DNA from: Pseudonocardia endophytica
GTDB taxonomy: Bacteria; Actinomycetota; Actinomycetes; Mycobacteriales; Pseudonocardiaceae
Assembly: GCF_004339565.1 (NCBI RefSeq)
Contig: NZ_SMFZ01000002.1
Span: 3,100,001 to 3,164,000 of the forward strand
DNA length: 64,000 bases
Direction: 5' to 3'
Shown: in pieces, positions 31,187 to 38,258 of the stretch
Layout: each line of letters begins with the position of its first letter
How positions within the stretch are numbered: position 1 is the first letter of the stretch
Position numbers and translations under genes: made by a program
Notes under the pieces: model-generated
What the model was told of the DNA's origin: nothing
Seen by the model: the letters and a program-made list of their open reading frames with translations, nothing else
Database searches by the model: none

Positions 31187-32271
31187 GAGCAGCGGATGTG
31201 CCCCTCGCCGGAGGGCCCGAACACCCCGCCGGGCACGACCGCCACCGACTCCGCCTTCAGCAGCCGCTCCGCGAACGTCTCCGAGTCCAGCCCGGAACTC
31301 CTGATCGACGGGAACGCGTAGAACGCGCCCGCGGGCTCCGGGCACTCCAGGCCGAGCTCGCGCAGGCCCTTGACGAACACCCGTCGGCGACGGTCGTAGT
31401 CCGCGACCATCTCCGCCACGTCGCCCTCCGCCGCGCGCAGCGCCTCGACGGCGGCCACCTGGGACACGTGCGGCGCGCACAGCATCGTGTACTGGTGCAC
31501 GCGCAGCGCCAGGTCGGCGATCGGGCCGGGCGCGGCGAGCCAGCCGACCCGCCACCCGGTCATCGCCTGGGCCTTGGAGAACCCGCCGAGCACGACGGTC
31601 CGCTCCCGTGCGCCCGGCACCGCGCCGAGGCAGTGGTGCGTGCCGGTGTAGGTGAGCCGGTCGTAGATCTCGTCGGAGACCAGGTAGAGGTCGTGCCGCT
31701 CGGCGAGTGCGACGAGCGCGCGCAGCACGGCGGGCGGCTGCACGGCGCCGGTCGGGTTCGCCGGGGAGCCGATCAGGATCGCCTTCGTCCGGTCCGTGAC
31801 GGCGGCCTCGACGGCGTCGACGTCGATCGCGAACCCGTCCTCGGCACGCGTCGGGACACCGACCGGGATCCCGCCGGCGAACGACACGCACGGCTGGTAG
31901 GCGACGTAGCAGGGCTCCGGAACGATCACCTCCTCGCCCGGGTTCAGCAGCACCCGCAGGGCGAGGTCCAGCCCTTCCGACACGCCCGTCGTGATCAGGC
32001 ACTCGCGGTCCGGCGTGTAGCGCGCGTCGTAGCGCCTCGCCAGGTCGTCGCAGATCAGGCGTCGGAGCTCCGGCAGGCCCGCGTTGCCGGTGTAGGTCGT
32101 GTGCCCGTGCTCGAGCGCGTAGATGCCCGCCTCGCGGATCCGCCACGGCGTGACGAAGTCCGGCTCCCCGACCCCGAGCGAGACGACGTCGTCCATCTCG
32201 GCGGCGATGTCGAAGAACCGCCGGATGCCCGACGGCGGGCACGCGGTGATCGTCTCGTTGAGCGGCCTCAC
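31117..32271 (-). CDS. PLP-dependent class I/II aminotransferase
   Basis: A 384-residue fold-type I aminotransferase. It has the substrate/PLP motifs VSLGVGEPDFVTPWRI, YTGNAGLPELRRLI, SPANPTGAV (with the N and Y PLP contacts, SDEIYDRLTY) and the Schiff-base lysine in GGFSKAQAMTGWRVGW. The C-terminal arginine that binds the carboxylate is in HIRCSYA. The donor amino acid is not predictable, but aspartate/alanine-type transaminases look like this. GTG 32271 overlaps the stop of the Lrp-type gene by 4 bp, so the regulator and enzyme form an operon. Confidence 0.92.
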   Translation of the reverse strand: MRPLNETITACPPSGIRRFFDIAAEMDDVVSLGVGEPDFVTPWRIREAGIYALEHGHTTYTGNAGLPELRRLICDDLARRYDARYTPDRECLITTGVSEGLDLALRVLLNPGEEVIVPEPCYVAYQPCVSFAGGIPVGVPTRAEDGFAIDVDAVEAAVTDRTKAILIGSPANPTGAVQPPAVLRALVALAERHDLYLVSDEIYDRLTYTGTHHCLGAVPGARERTVVLGGFSKAQAMTGWRVGWLAAPGPIADLALRVHQYTMLCAPHVSQVAAVEALRAAEGDVAEMVADYDRRRRVFVKGLRELGLECPEPAGAFYAFPSIRSSGLDSETFAERLLKAESVAVVPGGVFGPSGEGHIRCSYATALPQLEVALERMGRFLSSL

Positions 32272-32777
32272 GGGGTCACCGGCAGGCGGTGGTCGGGCTC
32301 CGGGTCGGCGAACGTGTCGCCGTCGCGCTTGTGCGTCGCCAGCACGAAGTGGGTCGCCGTTGACTGCACCCGGTCGATCGTGGACAGCTTCTGGGAGACG
32401 AAGTCGCTGACCGCGTGGATGGTGCGGCCGACGACCGTGCAGCGCAGGTCGTGTCCGCCGGAGACCAGGTAGCAGTCGCGCACCTCGTCGAACCGCGATA
32501 TCCGGGCCGCCACGTCGTCGAACCCGACGCCGCGCGCCGGTGCGACCGACACGTCGATGAACGCCGTCACCTCGCTGTCGCCGCGCCTGCCGTCCTCGTC
32601 GACCGCCCGGTCGTACGCCGCCCAGTTCACGACCGCCTTGTGCCGGCGGATGACACCGGTGCGCGTCCACTCCGCCACCGCGGCGTCGACGTCCTCCACG
32701 GACAGGCCGACCATCGTCGCGATGGTGTCGTGGGACAGCGTGGCGTCCCGTTCCAGCAGTTCCAGGATCTCCCGCAC
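32268..32777 (-). CDS. Lrp/AsnC family transcriptional regulator
   Basis: The 169-residue protein has an N-terminal winged helix (ILELLERDATLSHDTIATMVGLSVEDVDAAVAEWTRTGVIRRHKAVV) and a C-terminal ligand-binding RAM domain (VTAFIDVSVAPARGVGFDDVAARISRFDEVRDCYLVSGGHDLRCTVVG). Such proteins sense amino acids, and its overlap with the aminotransferase gene suggests it controls that gene in response to the substrate or product. The GTG start has TAAGGT 7 bases upstream (leaderless). The last ~20 residues beyond the RAM domain are unconserved. Confidence 0.93.
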   Translation of the reverse strand: MREILELLERDATLSHDTIATMVGLSVEDVDAAVAEWTRTGVIRRHKAVVNWAAYDRAVDEDGRRGDSEVTAFIDVSVAPARGVGFDDVAARISRFDEVRDCYLVSGGHDLRCTVVGRTIHAVSDFVSQKLSTIDRVQSTATHFVLATHKRDGDTFADPEPDHRLPVTP

Positions 32778-32784
32778 GACGGCG

Positions 32785-32790
32785 ACCTTA
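32785..32790 (-). promoter_or_regulatory. Leaderless -10 element for the lrp-aminotransferase operon
   Basis: TAAGGT on the minus strand, 7 bases before GTG 32777. Confidence 0.5.
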
Positions 32791-32822
32791 CGTCCCGTCG
32801 GGAACGGTCGCCGTCGGCCCGG

Positions 32823-32996
32823 TCAGGTGTCCACGAGGCCGCACTCGATCTCGGTCAGGCGGTCCCGGGTGCACGGGCCGCACAAGAACCCGACGCCGTC
32901 CGGGGTGTGGGTGCTGCTCCAGTCCAGGCCGCGGGCGTCGTCGGCCGTGCGCGGCCGTCCACAGTGGGGGCAGGACGTGCGGGTGACGAGGTCCAT
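32823..32996 (-). CDS. Small zinc-ribbon-like protein (57 residues)
   Basis: An ATG-started frame at 32996 encodes 57 residues with two CXXC pairs, SCPHCGRPR (C9, C12) and FLCGPCTRD (C39, C42), spaced as in small zinc ribbons; the 100-residue frame over the same bases lacks any such pattern. The sequence between the pairs (DARGLDWSSTHTPDGVGF) looks like a folded linker. It is shorter than usual gene-finder cut-offs. It lies between the lrp operon and the divergent PYPQQ-repeat gene. No function can be assigned; a nucleic-acid- or protein-binding accessory is possible. Confidence 0.7.
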   Translation of the reverse strand: MDLVTRTSCPHCGRPRTADDARGLDWSSTHTPDGVGFLCGPCTRDRLTEIECGLVDT

Positions 32997-33139
32997 GCGC
33001 GACGAGTGTGCCGCAGCGGGGTTGCCCGCTCGTCACCGCGTGTGTCGTGCCGGTTGCGTTCCGGATGCGCACGGTTACGGCGACGATCACGATTCGGTCC
33101 CGGGAGAGAACGTCGTCGCAGTCCTTCCGGTTGCGGCGC

Positions 33140-33145
33140 TATTGT
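33140..33145 (+). promoter_or_regulatory. Leaderless -10 element for the PYPQQ-repeat gene
   Basis: TATTGT ends 8 bases before ATG 33154. Confidence 0.45.
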
Positions 33146-33153
33146 CCGCGCGC

Positions 33154-34218
33154 ATGACGAGTTATCCGCCTCCTCCCGGCGGTAATGACCCGCAGCGGGG
33201 GCCCGACGATCAGGGGCAGCCGTACGGGGGAGCGCCGCAGCAGCCCGGCCAGGGTGGCTACCCGCCGCCCGGGCAGCAGCCCTATCCGCAGCCGGGGTAT
33301 CCGCAGCAGCAGCCGTATCCGCAGCAGCCGGGGTATCCGCAGCAGCAGGGGTACCCCCAGCAGCAGGGGTATCCCCAGCAGGGCGGATACCCGCAGGGCC
33401 AGGCCTACGGCGGCTACGCGGCCTACCCGGCGCCGGACCAGCCCGGCGCCTACATCGACCCGGCCGACCCGCTGGTCGCCACGGACTTCGACCAGTGGAT
33501 GCGCAAGGGACTGGGGGTGTTCACGCGCAGCTGGCAGCCGCTGCTGTTGATCCACCTGGCGTCGTACGTCCCGGCCGTGATCCTCGGCGGGCTGCTCACC
33601 CTGATCGGTGTACTGACACAGAGCATCGCGCTGATCATCGTGCTCGGCGTGATCGCGGCCGTCCTGATCGTCGCCGGAGTGCTGATCGCGCAGGGCGTGT
33701 CGATCTACTACGTCACGCACGACGCCGCCGGTCAGCAGGTCACGCTGGCCGAGGCGTTCCGGTTCGGCGCGGGCCGGGCGTTGCCGCTGCTCGGGTGGGG
33801 CATCCTCGCCGGCATCATGACGTTCGTCGGCTTCATCCTGCTGATCCTGCCCGGCGTGTACCTCAGCCTGGTGTTCGGCGCGACGCTGGTCGGCGTGATC
33901 ATGTACGAGCGCGGTGGCATCGACCGGTGCTTCTCGCTGTTCAACCGCCGGTTCTGGCCGACGGTCGGGCGACTGCTGCTCTACGGCGTCGCGGCCACGA
34001 TCTACTACTTCGTGTTCACGTTCCTGGTCGGAGCGATCTTCGGAACCGGTGACGGCACCGTGCTGTCCGGCATCGGCTCGATCGTCCTGCAGATCCTGCT
34101 GGTGCCGCTCAGCCTGGTCGGGGTCGGCGTCTCCGTCGTCACCTACGCAGAGCTGCGGCACTGGGAGGCGCCCGGGCAGGTGCACACGCCGCGCTTGGTG
34201 GGCGAGCTGCACCAGTGA
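33154..34218 (+). CDS. Integral membrane protein with Pro/Gln/Tyr repeat N-terminus
   Basis: The 354-residue protein has a ~95-residue N-terminal region of PYPQQPGYPQQ-type repeats, followed by a short acidic segment and a membrane domain with about six spans (from LLLIHLASYVPAVILGGLL, residue ~130, to SVVTYAELRHWE). The membrane part resembles the actinobacterial proteins often labelled glycerophosphoryl diester phosphodiesterase membrane domain or DUF975-like; no catalytic residues are visible. The repeat segment is likely a disordered cytoplasmic tail. Role unknown. Confidence 0.72.
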   Translation: MTSYPPPPGGNDPQRGPDDQGQPYGGAPQQPGQGGYPPPGQQPYPQPGYPQQQPYPQQPGYPQQQGYPQQQGYPQQGGYPQGQAYGGYAAYPAPDQPGAYIDPADPLVATDFDQWMRKGLGVFTRSWQPLLLIHLASYVPAVILGGLLTLIGVLTQSIALIIVLGVIAAVLIVAGVLIAQGVSIYYVTHDAAGQQVTLAEAFRFGAGRALPLLGWGILAGIMTFVGFILLILPGVYLSLVFGATLVGVIMYERGGIDRCFSLFNRRFWPTVGRLLLYGVAATIYYFVFTFLVGAIFGTGDGTVLSGIGSIVLQILLVPLSLVGVGVSVVTYAELRHWEAPGQVHTPRLVGELHQ

Positions 34219-34273
34219 GCTCCTCCGGTGCCGTCCGAGGGCGGCACCGGAGAAGTGGCAGGCTGGACGCACG

Positions 34274-35635
34274 ATGAGCACCGACGGCCTGTTCGACATC
34301 GACCCCCCGGCCGGCGACGACGACGCCGGCGCCGGTGACGCACCCGCCCCGGGCGCCCCGCTCGCGGTCCGGATGCGGCCGCGCAGCCTGGACGAGGTCG
34401 TCGGGCAGCGGGAGCTGCTGCGCAGCGGGGCCCCGCTGCGACGGCTGCTCGAGGGCGGTGCGCCCGCGTCCGTGCTGCTGCACGGCCCGCCGGGCACCGG
34501 GAAGACGACGCTCGCCCGGCTGATGGCGGGCGCCGGAGGGGGCGGCAGGCGGTTCGTCGCGCTGTCGGCGCTGTCGGCGGGCGTCAAGGAGCTCCGCGCG
34601 GTGATCGACGAGGCCCGGGTGCGCCGCGACCGCAGCGGCACACCCACGGTCCTGTTCATCGACGAGGTGCACCGCTTCTCCAAGACCCAGCAGGACGCGC
34701 TGCTCGGCGCCGTCGAGGACCGGGTCGTGCTGCTCGTCGCCGCGACCACGGAGAACCCGTCGTTCTCGGTCGTGTCACCGCTGCTGTCGCGCTCGCTCGT
34801 GCTCGGGCTCCAGTCCCTCGAGCCCGACGACGTCCGCGAGCTCCTGCGCCGGGCCGTCGCCTCGGAGCGGGGGCTGGGCGGCGCCGTGACGCTCGCCGAG
34901 GACGGCGAGGACGCGCTCGTGCGGCTGTCCGCCGGCGACGCGCGGCGGGCGCTCACGGCGCTGGAGGCGGCCGCCGACGGGGTGGTCGCCGATGGCGGAG
35001 ACACGGTGGATCTGGAGGCCGTCGAGCGTGCCGTGACCGAGGTCGCCGTGCGCTACGACCGGGCGGGCGACCAGCACTACGACGTGATCAGCGCGTTCAT
35101 CAAGTCGATCCGCGGCTCCGACCCGGACGCGGCGATGCACTACCTGGCCCGCATGATCGTCGCGGGGGAGGACCCGCGGTTCATCGCGCGGCGGCTGATG
35201 ATCCACGCCAGCGAGGACATCGGGCTGGCCGACCCGACGGCGCTGCCCGCGGCCACCGCCGCCGCGCAGGTCGTCCAGCTCGTCGGGATGCCGGAGGCGC
35301 GGCTGGCGCTGGCCCAGGTGACGCTGCACCTGGCGACGGCGCCGAAGTCCAACTCGGTGATCACCGCCATCGACGCGGCGATGTCCGACGTGCGATCGGG
35401 TGCCGTCGGGGCGGTGCCGGCGCACCTGCGCGACGGGCACTACGCCGGCGCGCAGAAGCTCGGCAACGCCGTCGGCTACCGGTACCCGCACGACGACCCG
35501 GACGGCGTGCTCACCCAGCAGTACCCGCCGGACGACCTGGTCGGGCGCGACTACTACGAGCCCGGCACGCACGGGGCCGAGCGCACGCTCGCCGAACGGG
35601 TCCCGAAGCTGCGACGGGCCGTGCGCGGCCGCTGA
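34274..35635 (+). CDS. rarA: Replication-associated recombination protein A (MgsA/RarA)
   Basis: RarA is a AAA+ ATPase that acts at stalled replication forks, related to eukaryotic WRNIP1. The 453-residue protein has MRPRSLDEVVGQRELL, Walker A HGPPGTGKTT, Walker B LFIDEVHRFSKTQQD, sensor 1 ATTENPSF, and the C-terminal tetramerisation region with HYDVISAFIKSIRGSDPDAAMHYLARM and ASEDIGLADP. The last ~40 residues (QYPPDDLVGRDYYEPG) are also conserved. ATG 34274 gives a 30-residue acidic N-terminus that in other bacteria contacts SSB or the clamp (GLFDI is a possible clamp-binding motif). A palindromic terminator follows. Confidence 0.95.
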   Translation: MSTDGLFDIDPPAGDDDAGAGDAPAPGAPLAVRMRPRSLDEVVGQRELLRSGAPLRRLLEGGAPASVLLHGPPGTGKTTLARLMAGAGGGGRRFVALSALSAGVKELRAVIDEARVRRDRSGTPTVLFIDEVHRFSKTQQDALLGAVEDRVVLLVAATTENPSFSVVSPLLSRSLVLGLQSLEPDDVRELLRRAVASERGLGGAVTLAEDGEDALVRLSAGDARRALTALEAAADGVVADGGDTVDLEAVERAVTEVAVRYDRAGDQHYDVISAFIKSIRGSDPDAAMHYLARMIVAGEDPRFIARRLMIHASEDIGLADPTALPAATAAAQVVQLVGMPEARLALAQVTLHLATAPKSNSVITAIDAAMSDVRSGAVGAVPAHLRDGHYAGAQKLGNAVGYRYPHDDPDGVLTQQYPPDDLVGRDYYEPGTHGAERTLAERVPKLRRAVRGR

Positions 35636-35651
35636 ACCCGGGTCGGTGCCG

Positions 35652-35738
35652 GCCCCCGGCCGATGATCGGCGGAACTGGTCGAGGTGCGCCACTGGTGGC
35701 GCGTTGCTGCCGGTTCCACCGATCATGGGCCGAGGGGC
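35652..35738. terminator. Long imperfect hairpin between convergent rarA and protease genes
   Basis: Arms 35652-35692 and 35697-35738 pair along about 40 bases with a few mismatches and one bulge, around a CTGG loop. The position between two convergent stop codons fits a two-way terminator; its length also fits the palindromic elements seen elsewhere in the window. Confidence 0.7.
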
Positions 35739-35741
35739 GGC

Positions 35742-36851
35742 TCAGCCGGTCCGCAGCGTCAGGCCGAGCGACCCCATCGCCGTCCCGACCGGCGTGAAGT
35801 ACGCCGTGCAGCCGTCCGGCCCGCCTGCGCCGGTGTGCACGCCCTGCGCCTGGCCGTCGTCGGTGACGTACGGGCCTCCGGAGTCGCCCTCGCGGGCGCA
35901 CAGGTTCGCGGCGCTGAGCCCGGACTGCTGCTGACCGCCGAAGTTCACGACGACGTTCTGCCGCGCGATCGGGCCGCAGCTGCGCCCGGACGTCGAACCG
36001 AACAGGCAGACCGGGGCGCCGACCGGCGCGACCCGGGACCCCCGCACCGGCACGCCACCCGCCGTCGGGACGGCGGTCCAGCCGCCCGCGACCGGGATGG
36101 CGCCCGCGTCCGGCCCGTTGTCGGCCGTCCGTGCGCCGCCGCCGACGTCGACCGACTCTGGCCCGGACACCCAGTCCGCGGAGCCGCGGGTGCAGTGCCC
36201 GGCGGTGACCAGCCAGTCGGCGCGCCCGTCGGTGGCGGTGAACCCGACCGTGCAGCGCTTCGTCCCGTCGGTGATCGTGTCGCCCCCGCCGATCGCGGCC
36301 TGCAGGCGTGGCGCGGTCGGCGTGGACCGGATCCGCAGCACCGACGGGTCGAGGCCGTCGAGCAGCGTGCCGAGCAGCGGGTGCCCGACGACCGTGACGA
36401 CGAGCGTCTGGTCGACCTCGTCCACGCCGAAGTCGGCGATCGACGGTGGCATCCCGTCCGCCGTGCGCTCGGTCAGCAGCCGCAGCGCCCCCTCCGGGTC
36501 CCGGCGCGGGCCCTCCCGCACGACCGGTGTCGCGCCGAGCCCGGACAGCACGGGTGCGAGCACGGGTTCCCAGGTGCCGACCATGAGCCTGCCGCGCGCG
36601 TCGCCGGACGACCCGCTCGGGGACTCCGAGGTGTCCGGGGCGAACCAGATCCCGGCCAGCGCGGTACCTGCGGCGTCCCGCACCGCGGGCACCAGTGCCG
36701 TCGCCGCCTCCTCGGTGAGACCGCCGTCGTCCGGCAGGCCCGGCACGTCCGCGACGGCGGGCACCGCCGTCACCGCCGCCGCGGTCGCGAGACCCGCGGC
36801 GAGCAGCGCCAGTGCGACGCGGCGCGGGCGGGCGGAGCGGGGGATGCGCAC
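35742..36851 (-). CDS. Secreted alpha-lytic-protease-like serine protease (S1E)
   Basis: A 369-residue prepro-enzyme. Residues 1-34 are a signal peptide (RRVALALLAAGLATAAAVTAVPAVADV). A pro-region of ~150 residues follows, then the mature chymotrypsin-fold domain starting near TAPRLQAAIGGGDTI. The catalytic triad is visible as WLVTAGHC (His), PDAGAI (Asp) and AREGDSGGPYV (Ser), and four cysteines can form the usual two or more disulfides. Family members are streptogrisins and alpha-lytic protease, made as self-cleaving zymogens. GTG 36851 has GGAGGACC upstream. It is divergent from shbA. Confidence 0.9.
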   Translation of the reverse strand: MRIPRSARPRRVALALLAAGLATAAAVTAVPAVADVPGLPDDGGLTEEAATALVPAVRDAAGTALAGIWFAPDTSESPSGSSGDARGRLMVGTWEPVLAPVLSGLGATPVVREGPRRDPEGALRLLTERTADGMPPSIADFGVDEVDQTLVVTVVGHPLLGTLLDGLDPSVLRIRSTPTAPRLQAAIGGGDTITDGTKRCTVGFTATDGRADWLVTAGHCTRGSADWVSGPESVDVGGGARTADNGPDAGAIPVAGGWTAVPTAGGVPVRGSRVAPVGAPVCLFGSTSGRSCGPIARQNVVVNFGGQQQSGLSAANLCAREGDSGGPYVTDDGQAQGVHTGAGGPDGCTAYFTPVGTAMGSLGLTLRTG

Positions 36852-37271
36852 GGGTCGGTCCTCCGGTGGGCTGCACGGGACGTCACCGTCCCAACGACCC
36901 TGCTCCGTTCAGGTCACGTCATCACTCGTGGTGATCACCCGATGCGGTCGCCCTCGATCGACGGCATAAGTCGGGTGGGTGTCTGGGGCTGCACCGTTCG
37001 GCATACCGAGAATTGAGCATCTGCATTGACCCTCCGGCCGCCGCCCACCAGGGTTATCCCCACACCGACCGGCGGTCGGCGACCCGGAGCCACCGGGCCG
37101 CGGCCGGGGCCGGCGGGCCGCGGGAGGACCCCGCGACCGGAGGCGGAGCGACCCCAGATCGCCCCGCTCTGAGGACACCGATTGGCGTCACCGACGCCCC
37201 GTGTGGTCACGGGGCGTACTCGGTGATGCCGGAGAACGGCGCGGCGACCCGTGCCGGAGGGGTGCAGGGAC
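36852..37271. other. Divergent intergenic region between protease gene and shbA
   Basis: 420 bases with no protein gene that I can support. It holds the protease Shine-Dalgarno near 36870 and a hairpin in the shbA leader (37189-37225). The segment 36990-37030 is AT-richer than its surroundings and probably contains a promoter, but no clear -35/-10 pair could be fixed. Confidence 0.5.
37189..37225 (+). promoter_or_regulatory. Stem-loop in the shbA leader
   Basis: CGCCCCGTG (37195-37203) pairs perfectly with CACGGGGCG (37208-37216) around a TGGT loop, and CACCGA/TCGGTG extend the stem across a 3-base bulge. It ends about 46 bases before the shbA ATG. Confidence 0.5.
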
Positions 37272-38123
37272 ATGCTGCTCGTGGACGGGGAGAACGTGGT
37301 GGACGGTGCGGAGACCCCGGTCGTCGTCGAGGGCACGGTCGACACCACCGACGTCACGGAGACCACCGACCGCGCCCGCGAGGACGACATGCTCCCGCCC
37401 GAGCTGCTGCGCGCCGCCGTCGCAGGGGACCCGCGGGCCACGGCCCAGCTGCTCAGCCGGATCCAGCCGCAGGTGCAGCGCTTCTGCCGGGCCCGCCTCG
37501 GCCGCCGCGAGACGACCATGGGCTCGGCCGACGACGTCGCCCAGGACGTGTGCATGGCCGTCCTGGCCGTGCTGCCGGACTACCGCTTCGCCGGTGTCTC
37601 GTTCCGCGCGTTCGTGTTCGGGATCGCCCGCCACAAGATCGCCGACGCGTTCCGGGCCATCGCGCGCAACCGCTGCGACGCCGTCGAGGAGCTCCCGGAG
37701 CGCACCAGCGCCGAGCAGGGGCCGGAGCAGCTCGTCCTCGAGGCCGAGCGCAACGAGCGGCTCGGCGACCTGCTGGGCGTGCTGGGTTCCCGCCAGGTGG
37801 AGATCCTGACGCTGCGCATCGCCGTCGGGCTGACGGCCGAGGAGACCGCGGAGGCCATCGGGTCGACGCCGGGTGCCGTGCGAGTGGCCCAGCACCGTGC
37901 GCTGCAGCGGCTGCGCCGCGAGCTCGCGGACCGTGCCGTGCGACGCGAGGTCGTCGCCGAGGTGCCCGCCGTCCCGTCCGCCCCCGCGGCGCCGGTCCGG
38001 CTCTCGGTGCGCCGGGCCCGTCCCGCTCGTGCGGCCCGCCGGCTGGCGCCGATGCCGCACATCGCCGTCGCGCCGATGATCCCCGCCCAGCGGGTCGACG
38101 AGCCGGTCGCCGTCGCGGTCTGA
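37272..38123 (+). CDS. shbA: RNA polymerase sigma factor, ShbA/SigD family
   Basis: A 283-residue ECF-like sigma factor. Region 2 is seen as IQPQVQRFCRARLGRR...SADDVAQDVCMAVLAVLPDYRF and FVFGIARHKIADAFRA, region 4 as LGDLLGVLGSRQVEILTLRIAVGLTAEETAEAIGSTPGAVRVAQHRALQRLRREL. This matches M. tuberculosis SigD and Streptomyces ShbA, which in Streptomyces drives transcription of the principal sigma factor gene hrdB. The ~50-residue N-terminus is acidic and the ~55-residue Pro/Ala/Arg C-terminus is unconserved. ATG 37272 has GGAGGGG 9 bases upstream. No anti-sigma factor gene is adjacent. Confidence 0.88.
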   Translation: MLLVDGENVVDGAETPVVVEGTVDTTDVTETTDRAREDDMLPPELLRAAVAGDPRATAQLLSRIQPQVQRFCRARLGRRETTMGSADDVAQDVCMAVLAVLPDYRFAGVSFRAFVFGIARHKIADAFRAIARNRCDAVEELPERTSAEQGPEQLVLEAERNERLGDLLGVLGSRQVEILTLRIAVGLTAEETAEAIGSTPGAVRVAQHRALQRLRRELADRAVRREVVAEVPAVPSAPAAPVRLSVRRARPARAARRLAPMPHIAVAPMIPAQRVDEPVAVAV

Positions 38124-38165
38124 ATCCGGTGGACCCGCGCGGGTACCGTGGAGGGTGATTGATCG

Positions 38166-38185
38166 GCGCCCGCTCGATCGGGCGC
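38166..38185 (+). terminator. Hairpin after shbA
   Basis: GCGCCCG (38166-38172) pairs with CGGGCGC (38179-38185) around a 6-base loop, 43 bases after the shbA stop. No T-tract follows. Confidence 0.45.
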
Positions 38186-38198
38186 AGGTCAGCCGCCG

Positions 38199-38204
38199 TA
38201 GGGT
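38199..38204 (+). promoter_or_regulatory. Candidate -10 element for alaS
   Basis: TAGGGT, with a predicted leader of about 48 bases before the alaS GTG. Confidence 0.35.
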
Positions 38205-38258
38205 GACCGCCTGGCCGCAAGGCCGGCCCGTCGCCGTACCCGTCACGAGAGTCCTCCG

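Noticed and set aside
32788..33090. 100-codon minus-strand frame overlapping the small zinc-ribbon gene.
   Set aside because: It has no pattern or domain, while the alternative frame has two CXXC pairs and a plain ATG start.
33230..33420. Short regular repeats that at first look like a CRISPR array.
   Set aside because: They are in-frame codons for PYPQQPGYPQQ repeats inside a membrane-protein gene; there are no unique spacers and no cas genes.
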